Part shown: piece after piece, positions 12,246 through 25,139 of the stretch
How the letters are laid out: the number at the start of each line of letters is the position of its first letter
Position numbering within the stretch: the first letter of the stretch is position 1
Source of the DNA: Glandiceps talaboti
Taxonomy: Eukaryota > Hemichordata > Enteropneusta > Spengelidae
Assembly: GCF_964340395.1 (NCBI RefSeq)
Contig: NC_135561.1
Location: 8,639,732-8,699,731, forward strand
Direction: 5' to 3'
Length of the DNA stretch: 60,000 nt
Made by a program: the position numbers and the translations under genes
Notes under the pieces: model-generated
Database searches by the model: none
Told to the model about the DNA's origin: nothing
Seen by the model: only the letters and a program-made list of their open reading frames with translations

Positions 12246-12454
12246 ATGTGAGTGGTTTTTTCTTACCATGGGAATAGTTTGTATTTCATGGGAGTAGTTT
12301 TTAGAAAGTATTACCATGGAAGTATTTTTTTTTTTTTATAGTTTTTATCATGGGTCCGGAGTAAAGAAAACTACTCCCATGGTAAAAAAAAATACTCCCA
12401 GGAAATAAAAACTACTCCCATGGTTTAAAACTACTTCTGTGTCCTCATTAAGCT
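12175..12454. mobile_element. Foldback MITE-like element with internal subrepeats
   Basis: The ends are inverted repeats of about 28 bp: agcttaatgaggacacagg on the left and its complement cctcattaagct on the right, with the matching part running on to aRactacttctgtgtc. The inside carries several variants of ccatgggagtagtttt, in one orientation on the left and in the other on the right, so the whole unit folds back on itself. A poly-A run of about 42 (12202-12244) lies inside the left arm. No protein is encoded. The flanks give no clear target-site duplication. Confidence 0.7.
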
Positions 12455-12908
12455 TCCTTTATACGCAACGAGTCATAACCTAACTTACTTCTACGTTATG
12501 TGTCCACCACAGGTGTTTTGTAATCTCTGTAATATCCGTCCGATATTTTATATCAACGGTGATACCAGGCAGTAATACAGACTGTATATTAATGTAAGAC
12601 ACAGACATGCTGGATAAGATAGATAGATAGTCTATACTGCAGTCTCATATTTTATGCCAGTAACGATGCCAATAAGCACCGTTATCACGTGACAAGGATT
12701 TACAAATGAGGCCACGTGTCCTGAATACACTCCACGTAAGGAAGTTGCACCACAGGGATCTCAAGCTCAGTTAGTTATATTAACAATTGTACATACCTCA
12801 CTTACAATATTGTGACCATTTCGCATATAGGAACACATACAGTAATTTTTGTTGTTTTGTATTTTGTAATTACTCTGTTGTTGTTGCTTGTCAGTATTTA
12901 TTTAATTA

Positions 12909-12927
12909 GTGTGTGTGTGTGTGTGTG

Positions 12928-12970
<43 letters not shown>

Positions 12971-12989
12971 TTGTTTGTTTGTTTGTTTG
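12909..12989 (+). repeat. Compound microsatellite (GT)n(CTGT)n(TTTG)n
   Basis: Three adjoining simple-repeat blocks change unit by single substitutions: GT, then CTGT, then TTTG. It is non-coding; the cysteine-rich reading of this stretch is a repeat artefact. Confidence 0.95.
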
Positions 12990-12999
12990 CTCGTTTTAT

Positions 13000-15160
13000 T
13001 AAATATAACTAACTAAGCCTAGGCGCCCTGTGGCTGCACATCGACTTGTCAACAACTGGTACTTGTGCTAAGAGATGAGAATTTGTAAATCAAATGTCTG
13101 GGAATATATATATATACATTGTGGTTGCTATGAAATTATGCAGATAATACACCGATTCGTAATATATTTATTGTGATCAGAATATGACAACATATTAACT
13201 TTTTCATAATCATGATCCAAGCAAATTGTAACCAAATGTCGAACATAAAAGTACAGAATTCAGAAAAAGAAATTTGTATTTATTGGTTGCTGATTGTAAA
13301 TTTATTTAAAGACTTTCTGAACTTTCCTTGGTGAATTCAAAAAGTTAAATAATTGGAGATCACAAGTACATGGAACGTCCACTTCAAAGATGATAAACCA
13401 CCAGTAAAAACGTGAACGAGAACTTAAAGTCGAAATGTACAGGGTAAGATACAGAATAAACGGTAAATGATAAATCAAATGAAGAGAACTAATTTATATC
13501 AAACTATGTAACTCATGAAATTTTCAGTTATTTACAGCCAGTTGTAAGTTTGTGTTCACTGGCAAAGTTTGATACAGTTATTCACAATGGAACTAGACGC
13601 AGACATGCAGGCGCCAATATTTTGCTGTCTGCATTGATGCGTGGAATGTAGCACATTCGTTTTATTTCATTTAGACAAAGTGTTGCAAGAAGCTGTGTTC
13701 ATATCAATCTTAGTATCTTAAAATGTAGCAAGTGTAGTTTCTTATTGATTTTAGTGTAGTTGTAGTAAACAATACCAGTGAACACTAACATGTAACGGCC
13801 TGTAATAATTCTACATTTTGTTTCTATTGTTTATGTACAAAACATTGCAATTTACACAACACAGACATTTACAAACACTCGCTAAGGAGTGGAATTATTA
13901 GCAATATGATTAATATTGATTTAGTCTTTTCAACTGAGATATCTTTTTCAGACGTTTTAATATGAACTATGACATCATAACTAGAAAACGTGCTTTCTCA
14001 CTTAAAGTGTGTCTGATCTCCGATTCTGCAGAGATTTGCATTGACGCTGCTGGGATAACAACAGAGATAGCATATCAGACAATCGTACTACTAATTGGTT
14101 GAATGAAAACATTGGCACTCCTATGTTGGTTTTAGAGGCGCCTCCATTAGTAAGTTAATTTTCCGATTTATTGGAGAATGATATTCCCATTTACATTCGT
14201 AGAGTCAAGAGACACCCCATACTGTATTATTTATCAGATGACTCTAGGTCTCTTGTGTATATTCTAGATTTTAAGAGGAACTCCTATCTCTTCATTGATT
14301 AACTAGAGGCACCCCTATCTTTATATTGATTGACTAGAGGTATCCCTATCTGTCTATTGATTGACCAGCGGCATCAATAACTGTATACTGATTGACTAAG
14401 CGGCCGTACTGTGGAAAGAGCTTTCTTTTCTCTTCTGTGAGTGGCTTGAAGCACCTTAAAGTATTTGTTGACAAAATTAATAAACTAGAAACATATATGC
14501 AAATGAGTTTTAATTCCATTGTTTATGCAAGAAGCCTACATATCTCTACTTTTTTGACAGACTTGAGGCATTCCAAAGCGGGCATTGTTAAACTGAAAGC
14601 CTCCTTATCTTCAAGAAGGTTGAGAGGAGGCATCCTCACCGACCGTGTATATATTTTAATACAAGTTCAAGCTTCTCTATCTGTTCAATGGTTTACAAGA
14701 GGATTCCTATTTTTGTGAGGTTTCCGCGTTTCAAAGGTGATTAACAGAAAAGATATTGATCGGTCGTTATTGATTGTCTAACTGTCTTCCTATCTACTTG
14801 GTGATGGACAGGATGCCTCCACCATCTGTCTTGTCAGTTGGTGTCATTACTATGCATTGATTGACTAGATGTGTCACTTTCTACTTACATAGAGACTAGG
14901 AGCATCATATAGTGTGTCGTGTTGATTGATTTGAGACACGCCTAGAGGCCAGCCTCTCTGTTTGCCTGCCTGAACGAAACATTCAAGTCTGTACCTTGGT
15001 TTTCTACATACATTTTATTGGTTCGTTTGCTTGTACGGTATTATGTATAAACTATACCCTAATTCTTGATTGCTGTAGGTGTGTCGGTCTAAAAATCAGA
15101 TTCGTCAATGCTAAGATATATTCATCATCACTCAAATTGTACAGATGTATCCTCAATTGT
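13000..15160. other. Non-coding stretch
   Basis: No coding exon, RNA gene or transposon terminus recognised. Between about 14280 and 14400 a loosely repeated phrase, ctatctN(t)attgattgacYag, occurs three to four times, probably an old minisatellite. A short ORF at 14392-14718 has no recognisable motif. Confidence 0.45.
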
Positions 15161-15165
15161 ATGTG

Positions 15166-15168
15166 TGC

Positions 15169-15227
<59 letters not shown>

Positions 15228-15243
15228 GATCTATCTATCTATA

Positions 15244-15289
<46 letters not shown>

Positions 15290-15293
15290 ATTA

Positions 15294-15350
<57 letters not shown>

Positions 15351-15595
15351 TTTTCTGTTTGTTTTGTTGTTCTTTATGTTGGTTGGTTGACTGAAGGTGT
15401 GACTGTTTGTTTGTTGGTTGTTTGGTTGGTTGGTTGACAAGAGTTATTCCTGTCAGCCTTTGGGGTTGACAAGAACTATCCTTGCTCGATTGTTTGTTTG
15501 TTTGTTTGTTTGTCTGTTTGTTTGTTTGTTTGTTTGTTTGTTTGTTTGTTTTTTGTTTTTTGTTTGTTTGTTTGTTTGTTTGTTTGTTTGTTAAC
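15166..15595 (+). repeat. Microsatellite cluster (CTAT)n, (TGTC)n, (TTTG)n
   Basis: About 120 bp of CTAT units (15166-15290) are followed by TGTC units (15296-15349), a TTGG/TTTG-rich gap, and TTTG units (15489-15592). Apparent YLSIYLSI and NKQTNKQT proteins on the two strands are translations of these repeats and not genes. Confidence 0.95.
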
Positions 15596-15799
15596 ACGAG
15601 CTATCCCTGTCCGTCCGTTTGTTTTGTTTGTTAGTTTTATGATTCGAGTTATCTCTGTCTCTGTGTAAGTCGACAAGAGCCCTCTCTGACCGTGCACGTT
15701 TGTTGGGTGACTAAAGCTATCTATGTCTTTGTTGATCATAGACATCCGTACAACAGTTGAGTGAAGGCATCTATGCATATTCTTTTCTATGAGCTATAT

Positions 15800-17040
15800 A
15801 TACCTGTTTGTCGTAGTATCCGTTCTTATCTACATTTTGAAAGGTAGCCAGGGTAAGCTAGGGATATTCATTCATCCATTCATGCGTACGTGATGTCTGG
15901 CCTGCATGTACACTGCTGTGTACCCCTGAGGCGAACCGTGCACTGGGGCTGTACCTTCTTCTACATCAGTCCCTGGTTGACTACAGATTAATGTGCCAAT
16001 GAATTGTCAGGATCTCTTAGTTGGAGTTCCCGAATGAGTCTGGGTGCCATAGAAACGTCAGTGGTTTGTTTCTGTATATCGACCGACAATATAATCATTA
16101 CTAATCACAAAGCTAGTGCAACATACTTGTGTTTGTAACATGCTTGTTTTGATATGAAATATTGAAAAAACCATCCACCTTTTCAACGCTGACATCAATA
16201 TAAGTCTAAACCTGATCGTGTTTATGATATCTGCTAGACACGGAGAGAGATTGTAAAAAGATACGTGGGAAACGTGTATAGTATATTGTAATTTCATATT
16301 TGTAGATTTTGAGTAGATTTAATCTCATAGGACACGTCATGTGAAACACAAAACTGATAACGTGTATGGTGTTTGCCGCCAACAAAGCTTAACATGTATA
16401 ATCATATCTGTTGAAAAAAAAACCTCTGTACTAGACAAACACATACAAAATGTAATCATTGGGTTCTGTAATTAAATTAACATCTAGATACTGATGACGT
16501 AGAATACTGCACTTGATTAAAAGATGTAGACATATACGTTTTCAGTACGTGTATATGCTATCATCGTCAAAGTGTACAGTATTGGACATGGGTAAATGAA
16601 ACAATATATGGTGATGACGGACACAATTACATCACTTTACGAAATTGGATTTGTAATTTGGATAAAAAAATACACATTTTATCAAGTCTAATATGTGACT
16701 TGATTACAAGCAAAACAAACGTGACCGAACGAACTAGCTGCACATCTAATCTTCCAAGCTTTAGAATGAGAGATAGCTCTTTCGGTTTGGCTTAAGAAAG
16801 GCTTCATACGTGTTGGTGAATGTATTTATTACGATTACACTGTGCTTTATTATTTGGGAATATTTCACGAATCAATAGATATATTGTTGATTTTATACGG
16901 TTGTCTTAAGAGAAATCATTATAAACTTTTAACCTGCAGGCTTGTTAATTTGTCTTCAACTAACTTAATTTGTCTTCATCAGCGGCCGTTTTACTAGTAT
17001 TTCGATTGAGCGGTCTACACAACTTGAACTGCTTACTTAC
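15800..17040. other. Non-coding stretch
   Basis: Ordinary AT-rich DNA without simple repeats and without a recognisable exon on either strand. Confidence 0.45.
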
Positions 17041-17046
17041 ACGTCG

Positions 17047-17063
17047 TGTGTGAGTGAGTGTAT

Positions 17064-17138
<75 letters not shown>

Positions 17139-17144
17139 TGTGCA
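17047..17144 (+). repeat. (GT)n / (CGTG)n microsatellite
   Basis: About 75 bp of GT repeats end in several CGTG units. The HTHTHT and VCVCVC readings are artefacts of the repeat. Confidence 0.95.
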
Positions 17145-17230
17145 GACAAATGAGGATATGGCTGGGTGGATACAACAGGAATAGATAAGAGTAGAAGGTA
17201 GGTGGTCAGGCAAGTCAGTAGGAAGGCAAG

Positions 17231-17665
17231 CAATAATAATAATAATAATAATTATTATTTTATTCCGTACTGTAGGCCATGGGCATTAAATGTACATAAC
17301 TGAACATAGAATAATGATCATGATTACAGAGGTATGTTCAACATAGCTAAATTGACAAGTCAGCTTATGTAGAGAGATTTTCTTCCAAAAGCTGTTTACG
17401 TATTTTCATGGCAAAGAAAATAAATTTCGCAAGGTTTTGAATGATGAAGGTATTTGTTGACTGCATTAACAAGATAAATTTCCAATCATATGCAGGTGAG
17501 TAATAAAATTCAGAAATAAACTTAGATCTAACAAGTTTGTACTTGGGGCACACAAGTACAAAATGGTACTCGTCCTCAATATGGTTGCACCCAAATGGGC
17601 AAATTCTTTCCTCGGGTGGTGTACCAAGATGTCTACCCTTTTCAATAATGCAGTAATAATGGAAC
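17231..17665 (-). mobile_element. LINE C-terminal remnant with (ATT)n tail
   Basis: On the minus strand the frame from about 17665 down to 17365 reads ...HLGTPPEERICPFGC, then NHIEDEYHFVLVCPKYKLVR and LLMQSTNTFIIQNLAKF with a closing MKIRKQLL. This is the characteristic C-terminal end of many animal non-LTR retrotransposons, including the C-x3-C...H...C zinc-knuckle-like cluster. The coding part ends at a stop near 17365. A 3' UTR follows and ends in ggaataaaataat and an ATT-repeat tail (17231-17262). It is 5' truncated and inactive. The clade (CR1/L2/Jockey-like) cannot be fixed from this piece. Confidence 0.75.
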
Positions 17666-17669
17666 TGTC

Positions 17670-18540
17670 AATCAAATGTGACCAAGATCTTCAATGTCAA
17701 CAGAATACAACTCCGCGAACAAGTTAGTTTATTTCAGACAGGTATAAACTTTCTCAATCATCTATTTGTCGATGACTTGTTTATTAATTAATTAATTATT
17801 TTAAAAGAAAGTTATCCCTAAGTCTTAACTTTTAAGTGCATTAGATTGCATTTTTTGTTATTCAACCTTATACCAATATTGTTATTCTCTGTTATGTGTT
17901 TTTATGTATGTGTTTGGAAATATAATGGAAAATGTCTACGTTTTGCAATGTGGGATTTATCTGTGCTGGCATGTGTGGTGGATAAATATTTGAAGTGTCA
18001 ATGTCCTTAGAGACAAGATAAGAAACTTACTGACCTTCCGTTTATCATATCGCAATTAACCTTTCCTTTTAATATAGTACATAGCCATCATTTAGTTCGC
18101 TTATTGCATATTTAATTAGATGTCATGCTCTGTAAAGCACAGTTTCCAACTTATGCTAGTATTAACCACACAGGGTCTACATAATACACGATGCCTTCAG
18201 ACGAATGGGGTATGTGCTTACGTTTAGGTCACGCGAGATAGCTCACATGCATTTGAATATACATAAAAGCATACACATTATAATTAATGGATTAAATCAT
18301 TTTAAGCTTTCTGTTGCCATAGCAACTTAAATATTCTCCACGTGCATGCAAGGGACAAAAAAGTGCAAGTCACGTACAAGACTATCTTATTTTATAGATT
18401 TTTAAAAGTCTAGTAAATGTTAACAATCTAAAGAACGTGGTCAGAGAGCAACAGTCTCCATGCCATGTTTTTTTATAGCAATACAATTGGCTGTATCTTT
18501 TTTATCTTGCAAAGGCAGATAATGAAAGAAACAGACGGAT
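17670..18540. other. Non-coding stretch
   Basis: No gene, RNA or repeat terminus was recognised between the LINE remnant and the next microsatellite block. Confidence 0.45.
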
Positions 18541-18563
18541 GGTAGGCAGACAGACAGACAGAC

Positions 18564-18646
<83 letters not shown>

Positions 18647-18767
18647 CAGATAGACAAATAGACAGGTGGACATCCATCCATCGATACATGCATGCATGAA
18701 TGCATGCATACATGCATACATACATACATACATACATACATACATACATACATACATGCATGCATAC
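18541..18767 (+). repeat. Microsatellite block (GACA)n(GATA)n(CATA)n
   Basis: A short GACA run, about 100 bp of GATA units, then catccatccatcg, CATG/CATA units up to about 18760. On the minus strand it reads as MYVCMYVC and YLSIYLSI, which are repeat artefacts. Confidence 0.95.
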
Positions 18768-19336
18768 TTGAATACCTACAGACTGTCCGTATTTTTATGC
18801 CTATTCGAGATCCCTTCACATTAAGTCACCGTTTCCCAATTGGTAACGTTTCATCTGTTTTCACTTTTCACTGAATAAATTTAGGAAATCGGGAAGACAG
18901 TCGTAACGAGATTTAGCACTGACACTTTTGTTCATTATAGCTCAGTTCAGTGGCCTTTCCTGATTTTCTCCCAATCGTCAGTTTTTTGTACTTCCTGAGC
19001 TAGAATCATGTTTAATACAAGCAACATATCTGCTGTATCACGAGGAAGTTAACACACCCCAAAGATATTACCTGTCAAATACAATATTCGCGTACAATAC
19101 TGACACATGCCTATATTAGAAACAGCCTAATGGCAAGTTTATGTCACTCGTAAATATATCGTACATGTTACCACACTGCCACGTACAATATTCACGGTAC
19201 TGATATGTGCCTCAAACAATCTAATGACAAGTTTATGCCACTCGTGATTTGCATTCTGGGGCAACATACGGGTAATAGAAGTATTGAAGTCATATTTTAA
19301 CTTTAACACGTGGTTCGTGGAACACAATTATCAATT

Positions 19337-19490
19337 CAAGAAGAAGAAGAAGAAGAAGAAGAAGAAGAAGAAGAAGAAGAAGAAGAAGAAGAAGAAGAAG
19401 AAGAAGAAGAAGAAGAAGAAGAAGAAGAAGAAGAAGAAGAAGAAGAAGAAGAAGAAGAAGAAGAAGAAGAAGAAAAAGAAGAAAAAGAAA
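19337..19490 (+). repeat. (GAA)n trinucleotide array, about 150 bp
   Basis: Close to fifty GAA triplets, pure until about 19474 and then broken by aaaaag. This is a homopurine-homopyrimidine mirror repeat of a length able to form intramolecular triplex (H-DNA). The polylysine, polyglutamate and polyleucine ORFs on it are not genes. Confidence 0.95.
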
Positions 19491-20668
19491 ACAAACATTA
19501 ATTATCCTCAACCTAGAAATAAGTAATCATAAATCCATGTGATGAAGGAACTAACAAGCATGCGGAATTTTCTTACTTTGCTTAGTGTATATAGAGGACG
19601 TGTCCCAATTAATTTTCCGATCGACTGACGCCACCTGGGGACGCCACATTTGTGTTGATAATGTATAAAAAATATACTAAAATCTATGTTCCATGAATAT
19701 TTTCCCTCATCAAAAACACTTAATACGTGTCCTTGCCTGCGTCTGTCTTTCGCTGTCATCGAATATAAAAAAAAACAAAGCAATGTTTCAGACTGATGAT
19801 AAAATGATTTGTATTATAAATAACAGCATTAATCAAATCTTCCCTCGATGTATATACACATGACGTGGTTTCTAGTCTCCTCAATTAAGATTCACTGAAG
19901 GGCAGATGCAATCACATATTTCTCTAAAACCTCGCTGTCGAAATTGACATCAACAACCTAATTTGCATAGTAATCTACTAGATGCACTCAGCATACATAC
20001 ATTCTCATCTTCTACATAATACTGTATATTATTCTTTGCTATTCGTCAAGGCTTTACAATTCTGTTTGACCTGTCAAAGCGTCTTAACAACTGTGTATGT
20101 TTGTTGAAAGACTATGTCATCACATTATGATTGTCAGCTCAACAATATTTATGTCTATCACATGCTGTGAAGGAGACTTCTTTCGTTAAAAGCAACAGTG
20201 GCAAAGGTAACAGTTTTTTTCCACCTTTCCGCACTCTATACAGACAAACACTGTGCACTATTGATTTAGACTATCGGCAAATTGTACATTGTGGATTATT
20301 CAGCCTACTCCCTGTGTATAAAATTGACTAACACACAATAGTCAATACTGTATGTGTACTATTTCTTGATATGGAATACACCTCTGTCCTGATACGATCT
20401 CTCCTATACAATCACACAATGACATCTATGCTTTGTACGTGGAATAACATAAACTGGTGCATGATTGGGTAATTTCAATATTGGTATACAAATCATTTCT
20501 CGTCGCCAAGGTAACACAATTTGAGAGATGTTGAAGATGTTCACTCTTTCTGTTTAGTTTTTCCTGCTGAATTGTTGCTAGTAATAATGTATTACTTCGA
20601 AAAATTCGTAGATCTCCACGGTATTATTTGAACCTTTGTATTGATAAAGAATTGCCCTTATTCATGAC

Positions 20669-20798
<130 letters not shown>

Positions 20799-20853
20799 AT
20801 AATCGAAAATGCAAACTTTAACGGTAGTCTAAATCTATAGTGCATAATTAATT

Positions 20854-20856
20854 ATG

Positions 20857-20899
<43 letters not shown>

Positions 20900-20916
20900 G
20901 TCTCTATCTCTGTCTC

Positions 20917-20974
<58 letters not shown>
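20854..20974 (+). repeat. (TGTC)n(TC)n compound microsatellite
   Basis: About ten TGTC units grade through mixed TCTG/TCTA units into pure TC. Non-coding. Confidence 0.95.
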
Positions 20975-20981
<7 letters not shown>

Positions 20982-23601
20982 TATTTTATAAAAGAGTCTA
21001 CTCCTGTTGTTACTCCCACTCTATGCTCACTTTTACCTAGAATTTGTAAATCACCGTGGGCATCTAGTAAACCTATTATGTAAATTGGGAGATTAATTCC
21101 ATTTGAACCGAGCAGTACAATCGTTATTTTCGACTCATTTGCAAGATGTCATCACATATTGAAATGGGGGACCTTAGTAGTTTTTTGAAAAGCTCTCACC
21201 CCTTAGTAATTATCAGTTCAATGGATGCATAGAAGCAATTATGTATTGTTTTAAACTCTTTCACGTATCAATAACATATTATCTAATACGTGCGTATTTT
21301 AAGATTATTTGCGGAGCTATTTATTTTTCCGGGTTTAAAGACATGCAATCGACGAACACGAACAAGTTTCATCTACCCATGTTTAATACAATGTCTGCAT
21401 TTGAATTTTACCCTTCTGTGACATGTACCCGAACTTGATCTTTACAGGGTCATTTAATTTGTCATAATCCCAAACAGCTTTGACAATGAACCGAGATGAC
21501 ACATTCCCACGGGGGCATCTTTATTAATACTAAGTGGAATTGTGCCGAGGATTAGGCATTTCTATTTAATGAACGGGAAAAAAACATCAAGGAACAACAT
21601 TGTCTAATTCTATTAGTGACGTCATAGAGGCTATTTATAGAGATATATCGCCAAATTGACCCCACACTGAATGAAAACGAATAGAAATAGAGATAAATTC
21701 GTTCAATTTATTTTAAATTGTGCCGTACATGCACACTAATAAATCTCCGTTCATCATTTATATTGGAGAATTAAGGACAAAATTACATTTTAATCATAGT
21801 GAGTTAAGCAAATAATGTTTCATCCATGCTGTTCAGTTGCATTGCATTCGGCTTGTCACAACAGGCCTGTGTGAAAACTAAGCCATGATTTTAATATCAG
21901 ACTAGCATCTGAATGTCGAAGGTTACCGCAGAAACCGGCTTCATTTGATAAATTCAATAAATTACGCCATGGGGAGCGAACGTTATGAGGGACGCATAGT
22001 GATTTACAGTGTATTGTACTCGGGGTCTGGGATAACTAGCGTACGTGAAAATTACCATTAGCTTAAATGGATATTAAAGTAAATGTGTATGGAGACGATT
22101 TAAATCACTGGAAAACTGTCTTTATTCCTTGTCTGTCAGATACATTGAAATAACAAGAGGGTTTGTTATCTATCAGTGACTATTTGTAATTGTTAATACG
22201 TAATTCCATTTTATATTCGATATCAAATTGAGGAGTCGGAGGTGACGCACAGTACAAAAAACGTTGAATAATTCATATTTACATATTGCCTCACTACTCA
22301 GATATGTGAAACTGGCAAATGCACTATAAAACGCTAGGCATGTTTGAATTTACAGTCACAAAACGTACATGCTGGTTCGTTCTGTTCATTAAGTAATGTG
22401 TGGTAACTCAATGCTGTTGTCCATTTGATGGCTATGATACAGTCTGCATGTTGAGGTTTGTAAGGAATACCATATACCAGGAATAGAGTGGATAATGGAA
22501 TAAAAGCAACCTTGAAGTGACGGGCACATAGGTCATTACTAATTATTCTTAGAAATGGCAGTTCTTTTGTGAAACGTTTTTCACAATAATGGATGCGGTG
22601 ATGAAGACATAGTCTGGGGCGCGCGGTGGTAAGTGGAACTACAGCTTGCTACTGTCTGGACAGGATAGGATATTCGTAACCCCATCAGAGGTATAATTGA
22701 ATAAGATCATATAACAAATGTGGAATCTTTTGAAATAATTTGTCTACTGGAAATGTTCTCAAAAGACATCGAATTTAAACTTAATTATTGTCGGTGTTAT
22801 CCTGTCCAGCGTTGGAGTAATTAGACACTGATTCTATTTTGCATAATTAGTATTCCCTGAGAATATATGTCTGACAGGCTTGTTTCAGCAAACAATTACC
22901 GATCTCATGAGAGATAAATAATTCTCTGAAAAAAATTGCAATGTGGTGTTTCCAATATTTTTAAGAACAGTACCCTTTGCGAGTGTAATTTGTAATGTGT
23001 GGAATTCGCCCAATGCATGCAAGACACATCAATCACTGCTTAGAGGTTGACAGCCGAAGGTGAATACGTGCCCCTTACATGATAACAAGGAATAGAACCA
23101 CACGATACACTGTTATCTTTTCATGTTATCACTAGTCACTTGCCTCGACTATTTATAATGTCTTTCACATGAGCAAATCCATACTTTTGCCTGAATTCAT
23201 ATCTGAAGCACTTAAAGGCGTTCACTTTGATGATAAATATACAGGTATAAAGATGAATCACAGCATCGCCACGCGCCATCAAGTGCATCGTAACCATTAC
23301 CTACAAAATGCATCTCGCTAGAATTCTCAGATTGAAACGAATTTTGGTATCAGTTACATAGCTCTGCCAACAACATATGCAAGCTTTCCTTGCGAATAAT
23401 TCCAATATTTCTAGTAATCATACAAAGTTGGTTTCACGATTATAAGAATGAAAAAAAGTAATTACACGAAGTGATGTAATAGTCTAATTTGCTCAGCAAT
23501 AAGCCATTTCCGTTCACATTTTATTGATGAAAGAGAAGACCTATTCTAGTGAAGCCATGGCAATGCGGAGAGCCACGTAAAAAGATGAAGAAAATACTCA
23601 C
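20975..23601. other. Repeat-poor non-coding block downstream of the orphan exon
   Basis: About 2.6 kb of complex sequence, unusually free of microsatellites for this window. It lies inside the predicted first intron of the orphan minus-strand gene (23602-23743). Repeat-poor first introns often hold enhancers, but that is inference: no conserved element can be demonstrated without a second genome. Confidence 0.35.
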
Positions 23602-23743
23602 CGTAGTGATAGAGTTTGGAGTCTGCATCCACCATAGATGTAAACATCCAAATAACCAATTGCAATAAAGTCCATGCCCTAACCCAAGAATACGATGAAT
23701 TCATTGTGTGACTGCTGCCTGCGAGAACCCCTCCCAGCCTCAT
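23602..23743 (-). CDS. Orphan first coding exon with signal peptide (partial gene)
   Basis: On the minus strand the frame opens at ATG 23743 (MRLGGVLAGSSHT) with a second ATG at 23704 (MNSSYSWVRAWTLLQLVIWM). Both lead into a hydrophobic stretch, LLQLVIWMFTSMV, then DADSKLYHY. The hydrophobic core after a charged or polar N-region and the small residues before DADSK fit a signal peptide cut near the exon end. At 23601 a strong donor (ctacg|gtgagtat) ends the exon in phase 1. This is what the first exon of a secreted or membrane protein gene looks like; the rest must lie further left, beyond a long intron. I do not recognise the family and found no partner exon in the window. Confidence 0.5.
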
Positions 23744-24462
23744 CGTGCTCACAGGTGATAATGACGACGTATAAGGATGATGATACCGTACAGACGAGTC
23801 CAATACTCACAACATTGCCATCTTCACAAATCGATGTACTCTCAGCTTTCACCTGAGTCTATTTGAAAAGCTAAGACAGTTCAAATAACGGAAATATTTG
23901 CCGATTGCGCTCTCTCGTTTCTAAGCAGCATCCTTGGCTCAAGTATGATAATTGCGGTTTAAATCACCTTCACAACCGGACTCCCTAGATTACTCGCCAT
24001 AGAGTCACCTGTAAGACTCCCCAACACAAATCAGACGATTGTTTTCCATTGCGTTTTGATTGAAAACCCATATCACTGTGTGAATACCGCGACTTTTTGA
24101 AATCACAAACGAAACTACTTCTGTGTTAAATCTAAAACTACAAGACAATTTAAAACGCATGCGTACTATACTTTCAGGAGAAAGGGGTTTTCTAACGTTG
24201 TAAACAATTACTCATTGCAATTAGTACCACCTGAACAATGACTATTTAGTAGATATATGTACGTCTTGCATGTACGCGATACTGTCATAGTTTCCATGGA
24301 GATACTTATTCAATCATGAACTTCTTCTGCCTCCATGTTTATTTAGATGTATTCCATAAATTCCTTGCAACTCAATAACGCAGACTATTTATTCATTTAT
24401 TCGAAGAGTTTGTATCATTACAGCTAGTTTTAATAGTATACTAAAAAAACATGTTATTTTGT
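23744..24462. other. Possible 5' UTR/promoter side of the orphan exon; otherwise non-coding
   Basis: No exon seen. If 23602-23743 is a first exon, its transcription start should lie here on the minus strand. There is no clear TATA box or CpG-rich block. Confidence 0.3.
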
Positions 24463-24706
24463 ATATATATCTTTTCTTGAAACCTACCATAGAATACAGA
24501 GGTCAAGGGTCGACGTTTGTCGTGAAGAGTTGTACTATAAACTCCCAAACATGGAAGTCTGTTTAATAGACTGTGTGTATGTATGTATGTATGTATGTAT
24601 GTATGTATGTATGTATGTATGTATGTATGTATGTATGTATGTATGTGTGTGTGTATATGTGTGTGTGTGCGCGCGCGCGTGCGTGCGTGCGTGCGTGTGT
24701 ACGTAT

Positions 24707-24753
<47 letters not shown>

Positions 24754-24936
24754 GCCTGCCTGTCTGTCTGTCTGTCAGTCTGTCTGTCTGTCTGTCTGGC
24801 TGTCTGTCTGCCTGCCTGCGTGTATGTATTTAATTGTGTATGCATGTGTGTATGTCTATACCGTACGTACGTGTGTGCGTGTGTTTGGGTGTTATCTGAT
24901 GTACATGCTACTGCACACACTGGACGAAATGACCTC

Positions 24937-24994
<58 letters not shown>

Positions 24995-25131
24995 TACACA
25001 CACAAACATACACACACACACACATACACGCACGCACGCACGCGCGCAGGCCCACGCACGCACGCACGCACGCACACACACAAATATAACAACAATATAT
25101 ATATATATATATCTTTTCTTGAAACCTACCA
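24463..25131 (+). repeat. Microsatellite complex bounded by a 27-bp direct repeat
   Basis: Two identical 27-bp sequences, each containing cttttcttgaaacctacca preceded by atatatat, lie at 24463-24489 and 25105-25131. Between them are (TATG)n, (GT)n, (CGTG)n, (TGTC)n with CTGC variants, (AC)n, (GCAC)n and (AT)n blocks. Large ORFs such as the 247-residue one are translations of these repeats. Confidence 0.9.
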
Positions 25132-25139
25132 GAAAATAA

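Noticed and set aside
19284-19526. Polylysine, polyglutamate and polyleucine ORFs
   Set aside because: The three frames and the antisense of a GAA array.
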